The translations under genes were made by a program, and so were the position numbers. From JAKANT01 sp035502095 (GTDB lineage Bacteria; Pseudomonadota; Gammaproteobacteria; Burkholderiales; Burkholderiaceae_F), in contig DATJUX010000041.1 in assembly GCA_035502095.1 (NCBI GenBank), positions 37,664-101,663 of the forward strand: a stretch of 64,000 nucleotides of DNA. Direction: 5' to 3'. Below are positions 25,850-33,889 of the stretch, piece after piece. Each line of letters begins with the position of its first letter. The first letter of the stretch is position 1. The notes beneath the pieces are model-generated. The model was given only the letters and a program-made list of their open reading frames with translations. It ran no database searches and was not told the origin of the DNA.

Positions 25850-27709
25850 TCAGCGCGGGTCGCTTCCATGCGCCGCGGTTTCCAGGATCGTGTCGGCCGC
25901 CTTCTCGGCCACCATGTAGACCGCGCTCGCGACGAAAAAGCCGGGAATGCGCGGAAACACCGAAGCATCGACGACCCGCAGGCGGCGCGTGCCGTGCACC
26001 GCGAACCTGCTGTCGATGACGCCTCCATCCTCGGGCGGGCCGATCTTGCAGGAGCACGAAGCGTGGTGGCCCCACGCCGTGCTGCGGACGTAGTCCGCGA
26101 GCTCATCGTCGGAGTCCCTGGCGCGGCCGGGATTCAGTTCCTCCGCGATCGCCCCCGAGGCGAGCAGAGGGTCCATGAGGCCGCGCACATGGCGGATCGC
26201 GCGCACGACCGCCTGCAGGTCCTCACCGTGCGCATCGTCGCCGGCGTCGAAATAGCGGAAGTTCACGTCAGGCATCGCGCGCGGATCCGCCGAGCGCAGC
26301 GTGACGGTGCCTCGCCGGTTGCGCGTGTGCGCCTTGAGCACCGCCCACGTCAAGGTGTCGTGGTACTTGCGGATCCAGTCCGAGAAACCCGAGAAGTAGC
26401 CCTCGAAGCGCGCGGGCAGCGCCATGCAGAAGATGTCGGGCTCCGCCAGGCCGTCGCGCGAGCGCCAGACGAACCCGATCGCCGCGCCGTTGGAGGCATA
26501 CATGCCCGCGTGTTCGCTGTGCCAGCGCTGCCACAGCGGATCGCCGCGCTGGAAGCGCGCGCCCTGCAATGCGCGCCAGCGCTGCGGCATGCGATGCGTG
26601 ACCGCAACCTCGTAGCGGTCCTGCAGGTTGCGCCCGACGCCGTCGAGCCGGAGGTTCAGTTTGATGCCGTGGCGTTCGACTTCCTCCGCGGGACCGATGC
26701 CGGAGAGCAGGAGCAGCTGCGGCGTGTTGAAGGCGCCGCCGCACAGGATCACTTCGCCGCGCGCGTGCACTGCGCGCCGCTCGCCGGGCGCGCCGCTCGG
26801 CGCCGCGTGCGCCGCGTACAGGCGCGCGCCCTTGAAGTATTCGACGCCGCGGGCTGCCAGGCCCGCGTCGAAGAGCACGCGGGTCGCGAGCGCGTCGTAT
26901 TCGATGTGCAGCCGGCCGCGATGCATCGCCTGGACCTGCTGCAGGCGCTCGCGCGTCCCGGTGCGCTGGCCGCGCGACGACGACAGGGGCGTGTAGCAGA
27001 GGCCCTCGAAGCTCTTGCGTCCCCACCGGCGCACATTGGGATCGCCCAGAGTGCGCATGAAACGCAGCCGGCCCAGGAAGCGATGCCGGCCGCGCGCGAC
27101 CCCGAGCGCGGTGCCGAGCACGACTGCGACCAGGTCGGGATCGTCCAGCGCCTCGGCCGGAATCGCGCGCTCGGTGCTGAGCCAGCCGTTCCACCCGTGC
27201 CCGGTCGGATCGATGCCGAGGGTATGCAGCGCGCGCCACACCTTGCGGTAGTGACAGGATTCCACGCGCCGGGCATAACGGTGCATGCGCGCCGCGGTCC
27301 ACGAACGATCGCCGGTGTCGCGCGCGATCGTGTCCCAATCCGAGTCATGCGGCAGCATGAAGATCATCGCGTTGTGCGCCGTGCAGCCGCCCAGCGTGGC
27401 GGCGCGCGGATACAGCACGCCGCCCGCGTTGGCGTCGAACTTCCAGTCGCTCGCCTGGCGCGCCGCGTCGGCGTAGTGGCGCACGCGGAAGTTCCAGCTC
27501 ATCGCCGCGTTTTCGCAGGCGAAGGTGTGAAAGCCCGGCACCTCGTAGTCGTCGGGCAGGCGCGCCGCCTCGGTCGCGGCGGGGTCGCTGCCGGCCTCGA
27601 GCAGGAACACGCTCTTGCCCCGCTCGACGAGCCGGGCTGCCAGCGTGCCGCCGCCGGCGCCCGACCCGACGATGACGTAGTCCCATTCCGGCGCATCGCC
27701 ATGGGCCAT
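25850..27709 (-). CDS. GMC-family FAD oxidoreductase
   Basis: 619 aa. FAD-binding GSGAGGG at residues 15-21 (YVIVGSGAGGGTLAARL), GMC signature around TLGGCTAHNAMIFM, and a C-terminal His pair (H548/H549, WGHHASCSCKIG). The usual C-terminal His/Asn-Pro element is replaced by FPRIPGFFVASAVYMVAEKAAD, so the second catalytic residue is not obvious. Start ATG 27709 gives the standard N-terminus. No signal peptide. It lies 14 bp after the diheme cytochrome gene, a pairing seen for flavin dehydrogenases that donate electrons to c-type cytochromes; oxygen as acceptor, generating peroxide for the DyP, is the alternative. Confidence 0.9.
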   Translation of the reverse strand: MAHGDAPEWDYVIVGSGAGGGTLAARLVERGKSVFLLEAGSDPAATEAARLPDDYEVPGFHTFACENAAMSWNFRVRHYADAARQASDWKFDANAGGVLYPRAATLGGCTAHNAMIFMLPHDSDWDTIARDTGDRSWTAARMHRYARRVESCHYRKVWRALHTLGIDPTGHGWNGWLSTERAIPAEALDDPDLVAVVLGTALGVARGRHRFLGRLRFMRTLGDPNVRRWGRKSFEGLCYTPLSSSRGQRTGTRERLQQVQAMHRGRLHIEYDALATRVLFDAGLAARGVEYFKGARLYAAHAAPSGAPGERRAVHARGEVILCGGAFNTPQLLLLSGIGPAEEVERHGIKLNLRLDGVGRNLQDRYEVAVTHRMPQRWRALQGARFQRGDPLWQRWHSEHAGMYASNGAAIGFVWRSRDGLAEPDIFCMALPARFEGYFSGFSDWIRKYHDTLTWAVLKAHTRNRRGTVTLRSADPRAMPDVNFRYFDAGDDAHGEDLQAVVRAIRHVRGLMDPLLASGAIAEELNPGRARDSDDELADYVRSTAWGHHASCSCKIGPPEDGGVIDSRFAVHGTRRLRVVDASVFPRIPGFFVASAVYMVAEKAADTILETAAHGSDPR

Positions 27710-27723
27710 ACAACCTTCGGGTC

Positions 27724-30246
27724 TCAGAAGGTCTTCAGGAAGGCGATCAGCGCGCGCTTGTCGTCGTCCGACAACTCGGGTTCGGTCCCGAAGGCCTTCT
27801 CGTCGTCGCTCAGGCCGGCCTGGTTGTTGAATTCCGCGGTGCCGAAGTAGTGGCCGCGGTTGACGACGAGATCCTTGCACTTGCTCAGCGCGAGCAGCGG
27901 TTTCTGCAGGTCGGCGAACTTCGCGCGCAGCTCCTCGTCGGTGGCACCGGTGCCGGTGGTCAGCAGGTCGAAATTGAGCTTGAGCGCAAGTTCGGCGAGC
28001 GTGCGGAGGTGCTCGGCCTCGGTGATCTCCTCGTCGCCGTTTTCGTGGCGCAGCTTGATGTTGGCGATCACGCCGACGGGCGCGCCCTTGGGGATGGGCC
28101 CCAGCGTGATGTCGCCGCCGTCGCTGACGAGCCACGGCAGCCAGCGGTGCAGGAACGGGTGCGGCTGCAATGCGTCCGGGATGTAGCCCTGCGGGATCGT
28201 GATCTTGCTCCGGGCGGTGGTGCGATCGATCAGGCCGGGAACCTTGTCGCCGAGGACGCGATCGTGCTCGCGCTTCTCGGGCCAGAGCATCTGCTCGATC
28301 GACGCGTCGAACGATCTCATCCGGCCCGCCACAGAGGGATCCGGATCGAACGGACCGACCGTGTTGTTGAGCAGGAACGGCGCCGTGGACCAGGCGCCGA
28401 TGAGCGACGGCACCCGCGTGTACCCGCGGCCTCCCGCCGGCATCCTGTAGGGCATGGGCGAACCGTCGAACGGGTTGTAGATGGTCACGGTGCCGACCGA
28501 CGGCAGCTGCTTGTACGACTGCGAGGAGAAGTTGTCCCAGATGTTGCCGCCCAGCGCGTTGGTGGCGAGCGGGCTGCAGGTGTTCGTGCGCAGCAGGGTG
28601 ACCGGGATGCGTGCGTCGGTGGAGAGGTAATTGCCCTCCAGAAAGTCCGGCGCATGCACGATGTCGCGCATCTTTGCCTTGTACTCGTCGCTCTGGGTCC
28701 ACTTCCAGTAGCGCTTGAAGCAGTCGAGGTAGCCGGCTCCGGCGCACTGGTCCGGATTGAGGTTGAGCTCCGGCGGCGGGGCAGGCGCCTTGCTCGAGTG
28801 GCAGCGCGCGCAGGTTTCCGCGAACACCGTCTTGCCGCGGTCCAGCACCGCGGCGCCGGCATTGAGGTAGGCCGCGCCGCCGGGCGCGTCCTTGAGATGA
28901 TCCGGCTGCGCCGCCTTGAGGAAGAACAGCGCGGTATTGGGCGTGCCCAGTTCGGTCGCCTGCCAATACGCCGAATTCTTCTGCGCGACCGCGATCTCGA
29001 TCGGCGTGATCTGCTTGCCGCCGATGACCGGGTTGAAGTGGAGCAGCCATTCTTCGCTGAACAGGCCGATGTTCAGGTAGACGCGGTTGAGCGCGCCGAG
29101 CAGGCCCACCGAGTCGGCGCCGTCCTTCAGCACGTGCGGCGTCTTGCTGGTCGCATCCTGCTTCGACCAGAACTCGGTCAGCGGCCCGCTGTCGAGGAAG
29201 TCGTTGAACTGCTTGTTGTTGAGCTCGCCGCCCGCCAGCTTCTCGTGCCACAACCGCTTGGCGAGCCCCATGCGCGAGACGAAGTCGTACACCGCGTTCA
29301 TCGTCCGCGGGTTGTTGATGCCGTCGGTGGAGACGAGCGAGGTGTCCATCGTGCCCGGCCGGTACGTGTGGGCCAGCTGGTACATGTAGTTCTGCTGGCC
29401 CTCCGGCTTGTTCGAATTGAAGATGAACAGCCGGTCGACCCACATGTACTGCGCGCCCACCGAGGAGCTCAGGTTGGCGAAGGCCGGGTGTTCCGGATCG
29501 GCCGGCGGGTTCACCGGACTCGGGCCGATGTGGCAGAAGCCGCACGACATGCCGACGCGATACGGCCGCACCAGGTCCTTGCGGTTGTAGTACTTCGGAT
29601 CGGTGTAATAGCGCTCGGGATCCCACGCCTTCGCGGCCTTTTCATCGAAGTCCGGGTTCGGGAACAGGCGCAGGCCCATGATGCCGGTGGCATAACCGTA
29701 GTACGAGCCCGCGGGCTGCGTCGTGCCGTCGCCGAGGGGCTTGCCGCGCGATCCGACCCGCACGCCGGGGTAGTTCGTTTCGTTTTCGAACGGATCGGGC
29801 GGACAGTCGTTGGTGCGCACGTCGAGCCACAGGCCGCGTCGATCCTTCGACGGCCCGGTCGCGCTCTGGAAGCAGGGTTCGTTGACGAGGCCGAGGTAGC
29901 TCCAGCGGTTGGCGCGCGAGTAGCCGAGGCTGGGATGGGAGCTGATGATCTTCAGCATGTCGAACGCGCCGAACGTGTAGCCCGACATGGCATCCCAGAA
30001 GCGATCGTTGCCCCCGGTCCAGACGATCCACATGTTGCGTCCCTGGATCTCCTGCGGCGTCAGCGCGACGCCGCCATCCATGTCGTGGAAGTAGTCCTCG
30101 GCCGCATGCTTGAACGACGCGCCGGTGAGTCCCGCCTGCCTGGCCTCGTCGAGCACGGTGCCGGGTTGTTTGCCGCCGCAACCGGCCAGCACGACGAGGG
30201 CCAGCGCGGAAAGGAGAGTCCAGGCATTGCGGCCGCTGCGAAGCAT
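27724..30246 (-). CDS. large diheme c-type cytochrome lipoprotein (MauG/RoxA-like)
   Basis: 840 aa. The N-terminal signal ends in a lipobox LAGC with C23, so the protein should be a periplasm-facing lipoprotein. Two heme-c sites are visible: CGFCH (235-239) and CARCH (479-483). Size and spacing resemble diheme oxygenases/peroxidases of the RoxA/MauG superfamily, though it is longer than RoxA and no closer assignment is possible. GAGGAGG precedes ATG 30246. It is the first gene of the six-gene leftward redox cluster, driven by a good sigma-70-like promoter about 200 bp upstream. Substrate unknown; rubber-like cleavage by RoxA is only an analogy. Confidence 0.88.
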   Translation of the reverse strand: MLRSGRNAWTLLSALALVVLAGCGGKQPGTVLDEARQAGLTGASFKHAAEDYFHDMDGGVALTPQEIQGRNMWIVWTGGNDRFWDAMSGYTFGAFDMLKIISSHPSLGYSRANRWSYLGLVNEPCFQSATGPSKDRRGLWLDVRTNDCPPDPFENETNYPGVRVGSRGKPLGDGTTQPAGSYYGYATGIMGLRLFPNPDFDEKAAKAWDPERYYTDPKYYNRKDLVRPYRVGMSCGFCHIGPSPVNPPADPEHPAFANLSSSVGAQYMWVDRLFIFNSNKPEGQQNYMYQLAHTYRPGTMDTSLVSTDGINNPRTMNAVYDFVSRMGLAKRLWHEKLAGGELNNKQFNDFLDSGPLTEFWSKQDATSKTPHVLKDGADSVGLLGALNRVYLNIGLFSEEWLLHFNPVIGGKQITPIEIAVAQKNSAYWQATELGTPNTALFFLKAAQPDHLKDAPGGAAYLNAGAAVLDRGKTVFAETCARCHSSKAPAPPPELNLNPDQCAGAGYLDCFKRYWKWTQSDEYKAKMRDIVHAPDFLEGNYLSTDARIPVTLLRTNTCSPLATNALGGNIWDNFSSQSYKQLPSVGTVTIYNPFDGSPMPYRMPAGGRGYTRVPSLIGAWSTAPFLLNNTVGPFDPDPSVAGRMRSFDASIEQMLWPEKREHDRVLGDKVPGLIDRTTARSKITIPQGYIPDALQPHPFLHRWLPWLVSDGGDITLGPIPKGAPVGVIANIKLRHENGDEEITEAEHLRTLAELALKLNFDLLTTGTGATDEELRAKFADLQKPLLALSKCKDLVVNRGHYFGTAEFNNQAGLSDDEKAFGTEPELSDDDKRALIAFLKTF

Positions 30247-30449
30247 GTGATCCTCCTCGGCGAAAACCCTCGGATGCGGGTCTGCTGAGCTTGGTCGTTA
30301 CACGCGTGGGAACGGGACGACCCCGGCGGGATCGGCTTCAGGCTGATGCCCTGCTGATGCTGTGAATGCCGTCGACACGAGGACGTCCTCCGGACGAACC
30401 GCCGATGCAGCTCTGGCGCTGCGCTTGCGACCTGCGAAAAGCCGAGTTC

Positions 30450-30479
30450 ATTACACGCGGTGCGCGAATGCCGCGTCAA
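30450..30479 (-). promoter_or_regulatory. sigma-70-like promoter for redox cluster
   Basis: Read on the minus strand, TTGACG (30479-30474) and TGTAAT (30455-30450) each match consensus at five of six positions with an 18-bp spacer. It points toward the diheme lipoprotein gene and implies a transcription start near 30443 and a leader of about 200 nt. Confidence 0.55.
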
Positions 30480-30559
30480 GAGGAATTTTCGCGTCGAGGG
30501 CGCAGCGCGCTCCGCCCCGCGCACGCAAGCGGATGCGCCCGTAACGGAGCGGCGCAGGC

Positions 30560-30608
30560 TTAAGGAAAGGGAAAGCACTGAGCCGGCCGCACGCCGGCCG
30601 GAACTCAG
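30560..30608 (-). terminator. probable terminator of the inositol operon
   Basis: On the minus strand CTGAG...CTCAG (30608-30604 with 30582-30578) and inner GCCGGC arms form a GC-rich hairpin about 45 bp after the last stop, followed by the pyrimidine-rich run GCTTTCCCTTTCC. It is a plausible but not perfect intrinsic terminator. Confidence 0.45.
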
Positions 30609-30653
30609 AGAGGACGTTGCCCCGAGGTGCGCCTGCGCAGTTGCAAGGCCGAG

Positions 30654-32189
30654 CTACTTCGCCACCGGCATCACGAACTCGGCGCCCTTGGCGATGCTGC
30701 CGGGCCAGCGCTGCATGACAGCTTTGTAGCGGGTGTAGAAGCGCACGCCTTCCAGGCCATAGGCGTGCGTGTCGCCGAACAGGCTTCGCTTCCACCCGCC
30801 GAACGAATAGAAGGCCATCGGCACCGGGATCGGAACGTTGATGCCGACCATGCCGATCTTCGCCCGGCGCGCGAACTCGCGCGCGGTGTTGCCGTCGGCG
30901 GTGAACAGAGCCACGCCGTTGCCGTACTCGTGCGCGTTGACGAGCTCGATCGCCGCGGCGAAGTCGGGCACCCGCACGACGCCGAGCACGGGCCCGAAGA
31001 TCTCCTCCTGGTACACGCGCATGAAAGGCTGGACGTGATCGAACAGGCAGCCGCCCAGGAAAAATCCCTTGGTCCCGGTCTGCAGCGCGCGGCCGTCGAC
31101 CACCAGCCGTGCCCCCTCCTGCACGCCGAGGTCGACGTACCCCTTTACCTTGGCGTGATGCGCGGCGGTGACGAGCGGGCCCATCTCCGATGCCGGGTCC
31201 ATGCCGTCGCCGATTTTCAAACTCTTCGTGCGCGCGGCCAGGCGCGCGACCAACTCGTCGGCGACGCGCCCGACGGCGACGCAGACCGAGATCGCCATGC
31301 ACCGCTCGCCCGCCGAGCCGTAGGCCGAACCCATCAGCGCGTCGACCGCCTGGTCGAGATCCGCGTCCGGCATCACCACCATGTGGTTCTTCGCGCCGCC
31401 GAGCGCCTGCACGCGCTTGCCGCGGGCGCTGCCTTCGCGATGGATGTATTCGGCGATCGGTGTCGAGCCGACGAAGCTGATGGCGGCGACGTCCGGATGA
31501 TGCAGCAGCGCGTCGACGGCGGTCTTGTCGCCCTGCACGACGTTGAAGACGCCGTCGGGCAGGCCCGCCTCCTTGAGCAACTCCGCAAGCATCAGCGCGG
31601 CCGATGGATCGCGCTCGCTCGGCTTGAGCACGAATGAGTTGCCGGCCGCGATCGCGAGCGGGAACATCCACATCGGCACCATCGCCGGAAAGTTGAACGG
31701 CGTGATGCCGGCGCAGACGCCGAGCGGCTGGCGCAGCGAGAACTGGTCGATGCCGGTCGAGACCTGGTCGGAGTATTCGCCCTTGAGCAGGTGCGGAATG
31801 CCGGTGGCGAACTCGACCACCTCGAGCCCGCGCGTGACCTCGCCCTTGGCGTCCTCGAACACCTTGCCGTGCTCGCGCGTGACGATGCCCGCGAGATCGT
31901 TGCGGCGCGCCTCGAGCAGCTCCCTGAAGCGGAACATCACGCGCGCGCGCCTGATCGCGGGCGTGTCGCTCCAGCCGGGGAAAGCGGCCTGCGCCGCTCG
32001 CACGGCGACGTCGACTTCGCGCTCGTCGGCAAGCGCCACGCGACCGGTCACCGCACCGGTGGCGGGATTGAAGACGTCGGCCTCGCGGCCGCTTGCGCCG
32101 TCGACGTGGCGGCCGGCAACGAAGTGACCGATGCGCGCGACAGGGGCGCTCAGCGCGGCGCCGGTTGAGGTGAGGGTTTCAGCATCCAT
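30654..32189 (-). CDS. mmsA: methylmalonate-semialdehyde dehydrogenase (CoA-acylating)
   Basis: 511 aa aldehyde dehydrogenase that converts malonate semialdehyde (or methylmalonate semialdehyde) to acetyl-CoA (propionyl-CoA), the last step of inositol degradation (IolA). The catalytic cysteine lies in GSAGERCMAISVCVAVG, and GITPFNFPAMVPMWMFP is diagnostic for MmsA/IolA. ATG 32189 lies 40 bp inside iolB, with no strong ribosome site, so translation is probably coupled. It is the last gene of the operon. Valine degradation is the other possible role, but the context favours inositol. Confidence 0.94.
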   Translation of the reverse strand: MDAETLTSTGAALSAPVARIGHFVAGRHVDGASGREADVFNPATGAVTGRVALADEREVDVAVRAAQAAFPGWSDTPAIRRARVMFRFRELLEARRNDLAGIVTREHGKVFEDAKGEVTRGLEVVEFATGIPHLLKGEYSDQVSTGIDQFSLRQPLGVCAGITPFNFPAMVPMWMFPLAIAAGNSFVLKPSERDPSAALMLAELLKEAGLPDGVFNVVQGDKTAVDALLHHPDVAAISFVGSTPIAEYIHREGSARGKRVQALGGAKNHMVVMPDADLDQAVDALMGSAYGSAGERCMAISVCVAVGRVADELVARLAARTKSLKIGDGMDPASEMGPLVTAAHHAKVKGYVDLGVQEGARLVVDGRALQTGTKGFFLGGCLFDHVQPFMRVYQEEIFGPVLGVVRVPDFAAAIELVNAHEYGNGVALFTADGNTAREFARRAKIGMVGINVPIPVPMAFYSFGGWKRSLFGDTHAYGLEGVRFYTRYKAVMQRWPGSIAKGAEFVMPVAK

Positions 32190-32971
32190 TCGTGCACCGG
32201 ATCGTTCTTGAATGACCAATGCCGCGTCGGGCCGGCCATTACGTTGAGGTAGTAGGAGTCGTAGCCGTAGGGCACCACGACCGGGTGATAGCCGCGCGGC
32301 ACGAGCACGACGTCGTTGTGCTCCACCGCCATCGACTCGTCGAGCGTGCGGTCGTCGGTGTATACGCGCTGGAACGCGAAACCCTGCGCGGGATTGAGCC
32401 GGTGGAAGTAGGTCTCTTCCAGCAGGCTTTCCTCCGGCAGGTTGTCGCGGTCGTGCTTGTGCGGCGGATAGCTCGACGAATGCCCGGCCGGCGTCAGCAC
32501 TTCGACCACCAGCAGCGCCTGCGCCGGTTCGGTCTGCGGCAGGATGTCGCAGATGAAGCGCTCGTTCAGGCCCTGGCCGCGATTCGAACGGCGCATCGAC
32601 CCTGGCTCGATGAGCCGCGGCGGCGGGTCGCCCGGCGTCGCCGGCGCGCTCGCGATCGCGATTTCGGCCGCGCTGTTGGCGGCGATCTCCGCGTCGCAGC
32701 CCGACGGCAGGTACACGGCGTAGGGCGAACGGCCCTCGAACACGCTGGCGCGCTCGCCGATCTCGCGCCACACGCGCTCACCGCTGCGGATACTGACCAC
32801 GCCGCTCAGCACGACGACGCACTGCTCGCGCGCCGCGGCATTGCAGACCAGCGTTTCGCCGCGCGCCAGGCGGTACGCCGCGAAACCGACGTACTTCCAG
32901 CCGGCCGACTCCGGCGTCACGTGCACGATCTCACGCCCTTCGCGCCGACCCTTGACCAGCAGCCGTGCCAT
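32150..32971 (-). CDS. iolB: 5-deoxy-glucuronate isomerase
   Basis: 273 aa bicupin enzyme that isomerises 5-deoxy-D-glucuronate to 2-deoxy-5-keto-D-gluconate. The metal-site segment YPPHKHDRDNLPEE ... EETYFHRLNP is visible (residues about 165-195), and VLVPRGYHPVVVPYGYDSYYLNVMAG is typical of IolB. The start abuts the iolE stop with no gap and the 3' end overlaps mmsA, so all three are translationally linked. Confidence 0.95.
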   Translation of the reverse strand: MARLLVKGRREGREIVHVTPESAGWKYVGFAAYRLARGETLVCNAAAREQCVVVLSGVVSIRSGERVWREIGERASVFEGRSPYAVYLPSGCDAEIAANSAAEIAIASAPATPGDPPPRLIEPGSMRRSNRGQGLNERFICDILPQTEPAQALLVVEVLTPAGHSSSYPPHKHDRDNLPEESLLEETYFHRLNPAQGFAFQRVYTDDRTLDESMAVEHNDVVLVPRGYHPVVVPYGYDSYYLNVMAGPTRHWSFKNDPVHEWMLKPSPQPAPR

Positions 32972-33889
32972 TTACGCCGCCTCCTGCCAGGTGCCCGTGA
33001 CATTGCGCACGAGCCGGGCCAGATGCTGATAACCCTTCTGCGCATACGCGAAGCTGGGCGCGACCGCCGGGTCCTGCTCGGCCTCGACCACCAGCCAACC
33101 CGCATAACCCGCGTCGTAGAGGATCTTCAGCAGCGCGCGAAAGTCGAGCGCGCCGTCGCCGGGCACGGTGAAGGCGCCGTTGATGACCGATTGCAGGAAC
33201 GACCAGTTGCGGTTGCGCGCCATGCGCAGGACGTCGGGACGCACGTCCTTGCAATGCACGTGGCAGACGCGCTCGATGTGCCGTGCCAGCACCGCGACCG
33301 GGTCGCCACCGCCGAAAGTCGCGTGCCCCGAGTCGAAAAGCAGGCCGACCTCGGGGCCGGTCAGATGCATGAACTGGTCGATGTCCGCGGGCGCCTCGAC
33401 ATAGGCACCCATGTGATGGTGATAGGCGAGGCGGATGCCGTGCTCGACCAGGTAACGCGCGAATCCCGTGACGCGATCGCAGTAAGTGCGCCAGTCCGCG
33501 TCGCCGCGAAAACGCGGGCGCTTGTAGAGCGGCACCGGTTCGCCCTGGATCGAATCGGCGACCTCGCCATAGACCATGACCCGGCAGCCGTTGACGGTCA
33601 GCAGCTTCAAGTGCGCCTGCACCGCCTCGATCTCTTCGGCGACGGAGCGGCGCGCGAGCCGGCCCGAGTACCAGCCCGAAACGACCTCCAGGCCATAGCC
33701 GGTCATCAGGCGGCGCAGCGCTTCGGGTTCGCGTGGAAACTTGTTGCCGAGTTCGAAGCCGCGATAGCCGATCGACTTGCCCTCGGTGAGAGCGGTGTCG
33801 AGCGGCGTCTCGCCGCCGAGCGACGGCAGATCGTCGTTGCTCCACGAGATCGGGTTGATGCCGATCTTCACGTCAAACGGTTGAGCCAT
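32972..33889 (-). CDS. iolE: myo-inosose-2 dehydratase
   Basis: 305 aa TIM-barrel sugar-phosphate-isomerase-like enzyme dehydrating 2-keto-myo-inositol to the diketone 3D-trihydroxycyclohexane-1,2-dione. The N-terminus VKIGINPISWSNDDLPSLGG is a hallmark of IolE; YHHHMGAYVE, LLFDSGHATFGGGDP and HVHCKDVRPDVL carry the expected metal ligands. Its 5' end overlaps iolD by 17 bp. Confidence 0.96.
   Translation of the reverse strand: MAQPFDVKIGINPISWSNDDLPSLGGETPLDTALTEGKSIGYRGFELGNKFPREPEALRRLMTGYGLEVVSGWYSGRLARRSVAEEIEAVQAHLKLLTVNGCRVMVYGEVADSIQGEPVPLYKRPRFRGDADWRTYCDRVTGFARYLVEHGIRLAYHHHMGAYVEAPADIDQFMHLTGPEVGLLFDSGHATFGGGDPVAVLARHIERVCHVHCKDVRPDVLRMARNRNWSFLQSVINGAFTVPGDGALDFRALLKILYDAGYAGWLVVEAEQDPAVAPSFAYAQKGYQHLARLVRNVTGTWQEAA

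Larger units (their letters stand above)
30247..30653. other. intergenic region between inositol operon end and redox cluster
   Basis: About 400 bp with no supportable gene. On the minus strand it carries the end hairpin of the inositol operon (30560-30608) and then a consensus-like promoter for the redox cluster (30450-30479), leaving a leader of roughly 200 nt before ATG 30246. No operator-like palindrome stood out. Confidence 0.6.

Noticed and set aside
25850..29626. Apparent giant fusion of the GMC oxidoreductase with an upstream 640-residue extension
   Set aside because: The extension is antisense-quality sequence in the wrong frame of the diheme cytochrome gene; the GMC N-terminus at 27709 is canonical.
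27850..30288. Very long plus-strand open frame (over 800 codons) opposite the diheme lipoprotein gene
   Set aside because: Its translation is Arg/His/Val-rich without any family motif, and the opposite strand carries lipobox, CXXCH sites, ribosome site and promoter. It is a GC-bias shadow frame.
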